Shown piece after piece: positions 7,812 to 12,520 of a stretch of 12,520 nucleotides of DNA. Within the stretch, counting starts at the first letter, position 1, and every line of letters begins with the position of its first letter. Under the pieces are notes generated by a model, which worked only from the letters and a program-made list of their open reading frames with translations, was not told the DNA's origin and searched no databases. The position numbers and the translations under genes are program-made. The stretch comes from Actinoplanes liguriensis (GTDB lineage: Bacteria; Actinomycetota; Actinomycetes; Mycobacteriales; Micromonosporaceae): assembly GCA_000715855.1 (NCBI GenBank), contig KL571223.1:1-12520 (forward strand). Reading direction: 5' to 3'.

Positions 7812-8608
7812 GGCGCTTCCTCCTCGCGATCTATGCGCTGCTGATCGTCGTACCCCTGATCGTGATCGTGGGTGGCAGTTTCAAGACCACCGCCGATCTC
7901 TTCGCGTCACCGTTCGGTCTGCCCACCCGGCCCACGCTGGACAACTACACGAACGTGCTGGAGAAGCAGGACCTGCTCCGGGTGCTCGGCAACAGCATCC
8001 TGGTCGTCGCCGTGTCGGTGCCGGTCACGCTGCTGCTCGGCAGCCTCGTCGCGTTCGCGGTGGCCCGGCTGCCGCGGTGGCCGTCCCGGATCCTGTTCGG
8101 GACCTTCGCGCTCGGGCTGGCCGTTCCCGCGCAGGCCGTGATGATCCCGCAGTACGTGCAGTTCGACCGGCTCGGCCTGCGCAACAGCCTGACCGGGCTG
8201 ATGCTGATCAACGTGGTGGTGACGCTGCCGGTGGCGGTGTTCATCCTCAGCGGCTTCATGCGGACGCTGCCGGGCGAGCTCTTCGAGGCGGCCGAGATCG
8301 ACGGCGCCGGGGCGTGGGCGGCGTACCGGCGGATCGCGGTGCCGGTGTCCGCGCCGTCGCTGGCCGCCACCGCGATCTTCCTGGTCGTCATGCACTGGAA
8401 CGACCTGCTCTATCCGCTGCTGTTCATCGACGACCCGGGCAAGCGGACACTGCCCCTGGCTCTGCTGGACTTCCAGGGCGAGTACCTCACCGAGTACCCG
8501 CTGCTGTTCACCGGAGTGGTGGTGGCCTCCCTGCCGATGGTGCTCGCCTACGCGTTCCTGCAGCGCCACTTCGTCGCCGGGATCACCGCCGGAGCCGTGA
8601 AGGGCTGA
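7808..8608 (+). CDS. ABC sugar transporter permease, MalG-type
   Basis: This 266-residue partner permease of the importer has about six helices. Its start, MRRFLLAIYALLIVVPLIV, and its end, LQRHFVAGITAGAVKG, are hallmarks of the MalG branch. The EAA loop is at about 157-180 (GELFEAAEIDGAG, then VP). ATG 7808 overlaps the preceding stop in ATGA, so all three importer genes are coupled. No ATP-binding subunit gene follows. Many actinobacterial CUT1 importers are energised by a shared ATPase encoded elsewhere (MsiK in Streptomyces), and that is the likely case here. The 3' end overlaps the convergent STAS gene by 26 bases. Confidence 0.93.
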   Translation: MRRFLLAIYALLIVVPLIVIVGGSFKTTADLFASPFGLPTRPTLDNYTNVLEKQDLLRVLGNSILVVAVSVPVTLLLGSLVAFAVARLPRWPSRILFGTFALGLAVPAQAVMIPQYVQFDRLGLRNSLTGLMLINVVVTLPVAVFILSGFMRTLPGELFEAAEIDGAGAWAAYRRIAVPVSAPSLAATAIFLVVMHWNDLLYPLLFIDDPGKRTLPLALLDFQGEYLTEYPLLFTGVVVASLPMVLAYAFLQRHFVAGITAGAVKG

Positions 8609-8900
8609 CCCCGGCGGCGGTCAGACGGGCGGCCACGGCGCCGCTGCGGCTGCACACGAAGACGGACACGTGGTGGTCGTCGCCGAGATCGCAGGCGGCG
8701 GCCACCGAGCCGAGCTCGAACGGATCCAGCTCGGACACGTCGTTCAAATCGATGATCAGTTTCAGCGGGCGCACCCGGCGCAGCGCATGCACCAGCGCGT
8801 GACGCAACTCGTCGGCGCGTCCCGGATCACCGGCCCCGTGCGGGCAGATGACCACGCTGCCGTCCTCAGCGGTACGAATCTCCAGGACAGAACCGAGCAT
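8583..8900 (-). CDS. STAS domain protein, anti-sigma-factor-antagonist-like, without the usual serine
   Basis: This 105-residue soluble protein is mostly one STAS-like fold: strand VLEIRT, a helix rich in Ala/Arg (about 28-43), strand KLIIDL (47-52), then LNDVSELDPFELGSVAAAC and a final strand/helix. Classical SpoIIAA-type antagonists have Asp-Ser-Ser/Thr-Gly here, with a serine phosphorylated by an anti-sigma kinase. This protein has Asp59-Pro60-Phe61-Glu62 instead, so control by that phosphorylation looks impossible. It may bind a partner constitutively or serve another STAS role. ATG 8900 is chosen because GGAGG (8909-8913) lies eight bases upstream. The frame stays open to 9017, but that extension runs over the ribosome site and into the upstream gene. 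It lies 74 bases downstream of the PstS-like gene on the same strand. Confidence 0.8.
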   Translation of the reverse strand: MLGSVLEIRTAEDGSVVICPHGAGDPGRADELRHALVHALRRVRPLKLIIDLNDVSELDPFELGSVAAACDLGDDHHVSVFVCSRSGAVAARLTAAGVSPSRLRR

Positions 8901-8950
8901 CGGAGCACCCTCCGTTACCTTCGACCTCTTTGTCCTGGCCCGATTGTGCC

Positions 8951-8968
8951 CGCCCCGGCCACCGGGCG
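8951..8968. terminator. GC-rich hairpin after the PstS-like gene
   Basis: CGCCCCGG (8951-8958) can pair with CCGGGCG (8962-8968) around a three-base loop, with one bulged base. It sits seven bases past the end of the PstS-like gene and before the STAS start. A stem like this could end or attenuate transcription between them, as actinobacterial terminators often lack a T-run. No T-run is present, so confidence is low. Confidence 0.3.
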
Positions 8969-8974
8969 CATCAC

Positions 8975-10498
8975 TCACACGGGTTGGCACTTCTCCGGGT
9001 TCGACAATTCGGGGCACGGACGCAACCCGTGCGAGCGCAGGATGTCGGCACCCGTCTGGGTGGTCAGAAAACGCAGGAAGCTCGCTCCCAGCGACCGGGC
9101 CGGGGGCTCACCGATCGTGTAGGCGTACTCCGTCTCCCAGAACGGGTAGAGATGCGCGTCGGCCTCCTCGACCGTCGGTGGGTGGTCGTCGAGACGTACC
9201 GTGATGACGCCCTTCTGATCGGCCGCGGCGCCGGCCTCGCTGTAACCGAGCGCTCCGGCCGTGCCCGCCACCGTCTCCAGCAGTTTCTCGGTGTCGCCCA
9301 CCTCGCAGATGAAGCTCTTCGCGTCCGAGCCACGCGGGCAGACGTCCACGGTCGGCGGCGCCTCGGTGACGTCACCGAGCACCCGCGCCTTGAACGCGGC
9401 CCGGGTGCCGGACCCGCGATGCCGGGTGATCAGGCGGATCGGCAGGTCCTTCCCGCCGACCTCCTTCCAGTTCGTGACCTTGCCCGCGTAGATGTCCTTG
9501 ACCTGGGCCAGTGACAGGTCGCGCACCCCGGCATCCGGGTTGGCGACCATCGCGAACAGGAAGAAGCTGATCGGGCGGCCGATCAGCGCGGGCATCCCGT
9601 CCGCCTTGCGCCCGTCCGAGAAGGCGACGAACTCGCCGTCCGCGTTCGACCGGCCGCGATCGTCCAAGGCGGACACACCCTCGCCGCTGCCCTCCATGGT
9701 GAAGTCGAACGTGGCGCCCGGGCAGAGATCGCCGTACGCGTCGGCGGCCTCCTCCACGATCGGCTTGAACGCGGTCGAACCGTAGACCGTGACATGCCCG
9801 GTCGTGCAGTCCAGCGGGGCGCCGCTGTTGCTGCGCAAGAACACCACGAGCTGCGCGACGATGAGCACCGACAGGAAGCCGACCAGGGCGATGATGCGCT
9901 TCGGGGTGCCGATCCGGCTCTGCGTCTCGGCGATCCGGCCGTCCTTGACGTCACCTTCCAGGATCGGCGGCCCGGGCTCGCCGGTGACGCCCGGAACCCG
10001 CTCCAGCGCGGCGAGGATCTTGTAGTGCGCGGAGCGGTTCATCGGCACCTTGGGCACCTCGATGACACCGCCGGCCGGGTGCTTGTCCGTCTCCTGCCGG
10101 AAGCTGGTCCGCAGGTCACGGAAGTTGGCGCGCAGCGAGTCGTTGCTCAACTCGGTGATCACCGTGCCGACGATCTTGCGGTTCGGGAAGAAGAACCGGA
10201 TGCCCACCCGGTCGTCCTCCAGCGCCACGTAGTCGTGCGTGTCGATGTAGGTGAACCCGTTGTTCTCCACCCGCAGCAACACCAGCGAGGCGTGCTTCAG
10301 CGGAACACCGTGGTTCTGCAACTCCAGCAGCGCGCCGGGCAGCTCGGCGTCGGTCTCCGCGACGTTGGTCGTGGTGGTGTCCATCTGGACGCGGTAACCG
10401 AGGCGTTTCCGGCCTTTGAGGACGAACTCGTAGAAGGCCGCGACGCTGGGAACAATCAGACCAAGCGCCGCGAGTGCGACGCTCCACCAGAATTCGAT
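8975..10498 (-). CDS. Membrane-tethered PstS-like substrate-binding protein with cytosolic middle domain
   Basis: The protein has three parts (residues counted from the ATG at 10384). A cytosolic-looking domain (1-160) is followed by a membrane helix (about 163-184). An extracytoplasmic PstS/PBP-like domain (190-469) comes last, with YGSTAFKPIVEEA (201-213), EGSGEGVSAL, IYAGKVTNWKEVGG (298-311), RHRGSGTRAAF (321-331) and GALGYSE. The GST and GSGT segments match anion-binding loops of phosphate-binding proteins. Six Cys of the outer domain (193/221, 349/360, 457/466) could form disulfides. The frame continues 38 codons before ATG 10384 and encodes another clear helix (VALAALGLIVPSVAAFYEF) followed by KGRKRLGYRVQMDT. 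That region is surely coding, but no ATG, GTG or TTG exists there. I place the start at ATC 10498 because GGAGG (10504-10508) lies five bases upstream (507 residues). The secure minimum is 8975-10384. No pstCAB genes are nearby. Confidence 0.82.
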   Translation of the reverse strand: MEFWWSVALAALGLIVPSVAAFYEFVLKGRKRLGYRVQMDTTTTNVAETDAELPGALLELQNHGVPLKHASLVLLRVENNGFTYIDTHDYVALEDDRVGIRFFFPNRKIVGTVITELSNDSLRANFRDLRTSFRQETDKHPAGGVIEVPKVPMNRSAHYKILAALERVPGVTGEPGPPILEGDVKDGRIAETQSRIGTPKRIIALVGFLSVLIVAQLVVFLRSNSGAPLDCTTGHVTVYGSTAFKPIVEEAADAYGDLCPGATFDFTMEGSGEGVSALDDRGRSNADGEFVAFSDGRKADGMPALIGRPISFFLFAMVANPDAGVRDLSLAQVKDIYAGKVTNWKEVGGKDLPIRLITRHRGSGTRAAFKARVLGDVTEAPPTVDVCPRGSDAKSFICEVGDTEKLLETVAGTAGALGYSEAGAAADQKGVITVRLDDHPPTVEEADAHLYPFWETEYAYTIGEPPARSLGASFLRFLTTQTGADILRSHGLRPCPELSNPEKCQPV

Positions 10499-10503
10499 GA
10501 CCG

Positions 10504-10508
10504 CCTCC
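10504..10508 (-). promoter_or_regulatory. Shine-Dalgarno sequence that supports a non-ATG start of the PstS-like gene
   Basis: GGAGG on the minus strand is followed after five bases by ATC (10496-10498), the first codon of a peptide opening Ile-Glu-Phe-Trp-Trp and running into a membrane helix. Codons upstream of this point lose the strong third-position G/C bias seen downstream. This supports translation starting here even though ATC is not a normal start codon. The alternatives are a CTG at 10579 or a base error. Confidence 0.45.
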
Positions 10509-10706
10509 GCACCGACGTGAAGACCCTCGATGCTATGCCGCTCGATCCATCGGCTCCGCAGGTCACGCCCAGTCTTCAGCCAACGTTCACGGTCCTTTCG
10601 CGCCCGGACGCTGTCGGCGGTGCGACAGACATCGGCTGAACCTCACGACATGGATGCGGGTTGATACGAGTGGCAGGCTTTGCGACGGGGACGAAGGAGG
10701 CGCGGC

Positions 10707-11030
10707 ATGGACGGTGTCGACGAGGCGAAGCTGACCCTCCGGCGGGTGGTGGGCAAGGTCGCGCTGCTCTTCGCCTTCATCTATGTGCTGACGCTCTTCG
10801 CGGGCTTCGTCACGCTCTACTCGGGCGGCGAGGTGCCGGTGACCACCTGGCTCCTGCTGATTCCGGCCGGGATCGCCTTCGTGCCCGCGGTGGCGGATGC
10901 CGTGAGACTCCACCGGACCCGGGACCCGGAGAGGCTCAGCAGGCTCTGGAAGAGGTGCGGCGTACTGGCCGTGACCGGGATGGCCCTGCTGGTGGCAGCC
11001 TCCATCGCCGTGGGGGCGATCAACTCATGA
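10707..11030 (+). CDS. Small membrane protein, three predicted helices, unknown function
   Basis: This 107-residue protein has three hydrophobic segments at about 26-47, 56-75 and 85-104. Between the second and third is a basic loop (RLHRTRDPERLSRLWKRC). I recognise no family or catalytic motif. ATG 10707 is preceded by a strong ribosome site, GAAGGAGG (10693-10700), at six bases, so the start is secure; an in-frame start at 10680 would run through it. The stop overlaps the next ATG (ATGA), placing this as first gene of a four-gene cassette with WXG-type secretion proteins. A membrane partner role for those proteins is inference from position only. Confidence 0.82.
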   Translation: MDGVDEAKLTLRRVVGKVALLFAFIYVLTLFAGFVTLYSGGEVPVTTWLLLIPAGIAFVPAVADAVRLHRTRDPERLSRLWKRCGVLAVTGMALLVAASIAVGAINS

Positions 11031-11362
11031 TGTTTCGAGTCGTACCCGAGTCCCTGAGGCTGTACGCGACCGCGCTGACGAACTTTTCCGGCGTCACGGA
11101 GGAGGCCAGGAACTACGCCAACCGGTGGGGATCGTTCACCTCGCACGAGACCGGCATCCTGGGGGAGATGTCTCGCAGGCACGCGAACTTCATGCAGGAC
11201 CTCAACGAGACCCTGAGCAAGCTGACCAGAGTTCTCGACCTGTCAGCGTCGAACCTGAGCAGTTTCGCCAGGACCTACGAGCACACCGATGCCGCCGCCG
11301 CGGCCGAGATCGATTCCGGCTATCCGCTCGCCCAGCGGCCCATCACCTCCGCCGGGAGCTGA
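11027..11362 (+). CDS. EspC/WXG100-like type VII secretion-associated protein
   Basis: This 111-residue soluble, largely helical protein fits the WXG100/EspC-like pattern. A first helix contains LRLYATALTNFSGV, a turn carries Trp34-Gly35 (NRWGSF), and a second long helix (about 45-85) ends in TYEHTDAAAAAEID, like the Y-x-x-T-D-x-A end seen in actinobacterial type VII targets. Such proteins form helical hairpins that pair with a partner and are exported by the ESX/type VII system. The likely partner is the WXG protein encoded next. Two adjacent starts exist (ATG 11027 and 11030); 11027 overlaps the preceding stop (ATGA) and is preferred. The family assignment is by pattern and is not certain. 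Confidence 0.75.
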   Translation: MMFRVVPESLRLYATALTNFSGVTEEARNYANRWGSFTSHETGILGEMSRRHANFMQDLNETLSKLTRVLDLSASNLSSFARTYEHTDAAAAAEIDSGYPLAQRPITSAGS

Positions 11363-11363
11363 G

Positions 11364-12092
11364 ATGTCCGATCCGACCGCCGCTCTGGTTGCCCCGGAAG
11401 AGCCCGACGTCTCCTCCACCAACGGCTTCCCCGACCCCGGTGCGCTCTTCAACTGGGTCTCACCGACCGCATGGGTCAACGCGATCATCGAGAGCCTGAC
11501 CGGTTTCAACGCCATCGGCTATTGCACGGAGTGGGTGGGCGGAGACTGGGGAGCCATCTACAAGTTCGGGGAGGCGCTGATCAACATGGGCCGGTGCACG
11601 GACCAACTGGCCGTGGACCTTCAACAGGGAATGGCGCGACTCGACTCGGACTGGGACGGCAACGCCGATGATGCGGCGTACAACTACTTCACGTCGCTGT
11701 CCTCGTCGGTCAGCCGACTCCGATTCTCGCTGACCGACATCGGGGAGGCCTACCACAAGGCTGCGAACGGGGCATGGGGTCTGGCCAATCAGCTGGGCAA
11801 CCTGATCCAGAGCTTGGCGGACAGCGCGATCCTCGCGGGTGTGATCGCGGGCGGCAGCACGGCCCTGATGTCGACGGGTGTCGGTGCTGTCGCGGCGGGT
11901 CCCGGTTACCTGGCTCTGACACTGATAATCGCCGACATGCTGGTCCTGGCTAACAAGATCTCGACGATCATCAACACCGGCATGATGGCGATCTTCGGAT
12001 TTTTCGGTACGGCCATGGACATCGCCTACCAGGGTGGAGATCTCGACGACATCTTGTTGCCCATTACGGCGTACGCCCCGCCGGGAGGCTGA
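11364..12092 (+). CDS. WXG-type protein with hydrophobic C-terminal half, putative type VII target
   Basis: This 242-residue protein has an N-terminal region with WVSPTAWVNAIIESLTG, then two helices around Trp97-Asp98-Gly99 (DSDWDGNADDAAYNYF). This W-x-G turn matches ESAT-6-like proteins of actinobacteria. After a Gly/Ala-rich linker come hydrophobic segments at about 152-175, 180-197 and 202-217. The tail is acidic and then proline/glycine-rich. The fusion of a WXG hairpin to membrane-active segments suggests a secreted protein that inserts in, or anchors to, a membrane. No toxin domain is recognisable. ATG 11364 begins one base after the preceding stop, with GGGAG five bases upstream. An open frame upstream from 11289 overlaps the previous gene and is not used. 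Confidence 0.8.
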   Translation: MSDPTAALVAPEEPDVSSTNGFPDPGALFNWVSPTAWVNAIIESLTGFNAIGYCTEWVGGDWGAIYKFGEALINMGRCTDQLAVDLQQGMARLDSDWDGNADDAAYNYFTSLSSSVSRLRFSLTDIGEAYHKAANGAWGLANQLGNLIQSLADSAILAGVIAGGSTALMSTGVGAVAAGPGYLALTLIIADMLVLANKISTIINTGMMAIFGFFGTAMDIAYQGGDLDDILLPITAYAPPGG

Positions 12093-12093
12093 T

Positions 12094-12408
12094 GTGACAG
12101 TCCGCGATGAGCAGCCCATCGACCGCGAGCTGACGGCGATGACGAGTCGTCCGCGGATCGTGCGGGCGGTCAAGGAAAGCCTCCGGCGGATGGCGAACGG
12201 CGATGCCGGCCCCGCGATGGCAGAGATGGCGAGAGACCTTCTGACCGGACGAATCCGTCTGCATGATCTCGCCGCCACCTCCGTGTACTCCGGCCCGATG
12301 CTGGACGGCATCGAGAGGTATCAGCGGTGGGAGTCGGAGTTGACCCCGGAGCATCGCCAGGCCCTGCGCGAAGCGGCCCTGTCGTCAGGAGAGCAGGGTG
12401 GCGACTGA
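12094..12408 (+). CDS. Small soluble protein of the WXG cassette, unknown function
   Basis: This 104-residue charged, helical protein has no membrane segment or signal peptide, and I recognise no family. A basic stretch (SRPRIVRAVKESLRRMA, about 18-34) is followed by acidic and mixed helices, including ARDLLTGRIRLHDLA. It ends in an acidic tail (GEQGGD). The GTG start at 12094 follows GGGAGG (12083-12088) by five bases and lies one base past the previous stop. The ATG overlapping at 12092 leads straight to a stop. Its place at the end of a WXG operon would suit a chaperone or accessory protein, which is only an inference. Its last 24 bases overlap the convergent gene at the window edge. Confidence 0.75.
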   Translation: MTVRDEQPIDRELTAMTSRPRIVRAVKESLRRMANGDAGPAMAEMARDLLTGRIRLHDLAATSVYSGPMLDGIERYQRWESELTPEHRQALREAALSSGEQGGD

Positions 12409-12520
12409 AGTGGCGGGATGGCCGGTGAGGTCGGCGATGTGGGTGGTCACCCCGGCGAGCTCGCCCGCGGCGATCGCGGTGTACGTCGACACCCACGCGT
12501 CGAGCTGCCACTGCGGCGCG
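12385..12520 (-). CDS. C-terminal end of an NmrA/SDR-like NAD(P)-binding protein (partial)
   Basis: The minus strand reads open from the window edge to a TGA at 12385-12387, giving 44 residues that start inside the protein. The segment WQLDAWVSTYTAIAAGELAG followed by VTTHIADLTGHPATSVATLL is typical of the last helices of NmrA-like, atypical short-chain dehydrogenase proteins in actinobacteria. The binding site and catalytic part lie outside the window. No start codon is present because the gene continues beyond 12520. Confidence 0.75.
   Translation of the reverse strand, partial: APQWQLDAWVSTYTAIAAGELAGVTTHIADLTGHPATSVATLLS

Noticed and set aside
8951..8968. Hairpin as part of a small RNA
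   Set aside because: Only a short GC-rich stem is visible, with no promoter or T-run around it; a weak terminator is the simpler reading.
8901..9017. Longer N-terminus for the STAS protein
   Set aside because: The extension covers the GGAGG ribosome site and overlaps the end of the upstream gene; its residues do not look like a domain.

Overview
The sequence is strongly GC-rich, and most genes have a G or C at nearly every third codon position. It uses GTG as well as ATG starts, ATGA stop/start overlaps, a Tat-type lipoprotein signal, and type VII secretion-like small proteins. This fits a filamentous actinobacterium, most likely Micromonosporaceae (Actinoplanes-like). The taxon is inferred from protein style, not from a marker gene.

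Left part (1-5653): three sensor histidine kinases with no response regulator in the window. Two lie on the minus strand: a cytosolic GAF-kinase (25-1251) and, upstream of it, a MASE1-like membrane/PAS kinase (1319-3343). The third lies on the plus strand (3505-5653). It has a CHASE-like sensor, a PAS domain and a kinase, and its frame breaks inside the sensor near 3980. The second and third kinases look like paralogues and are transcribed divergently from a 161-bp gap.

Middle part (5654-8608): an ABC importer operon of the sugar (CUT1) type. It encodes a Tat/lipoprotein binding protein and two MalF/MalG-type permeases, joined by ATGA overlaps. There is no ATPase gene, so the importer probably uses an ATPase encoded elsewhere, as with MsiK in streptomycetes. 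The 68-bp leader holds two inverted repeats, and no usable Shine-Dalgarno sequence lies close to the ATG.

Right-middle part (8583-10498, minus strand): a gene for a membrane-tethered PstS-like binding protein with a cytosolic domain between two membrane helices. Its reading frame continues past the first ATG and has no canonical start. Downstream of it lies a small STAS protein that lacks the usual phosphorylatable serine.

Right part (10707-12408, plus strand): a compact four-gene cassette. It encodes a small three-helix membrane protein, an EspC/WXG100-like protein, a WXG protein with a hydrophobic C-terminal half, and a small soluble protein of unknown function. It looks like a type VII secretion substrate module without the secretion machinery. 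At the right edge, the C-terminus of an NmrA/SDR-like gene enters on the minus strand and overlaps the last cassette gene convergently.

I found no tRNA, rRNA, CRISPR array, insertion sequence or integrase. No stretch longer than 300 bases lacks a gene; the longest gap is about 208 bases (10499-10706).
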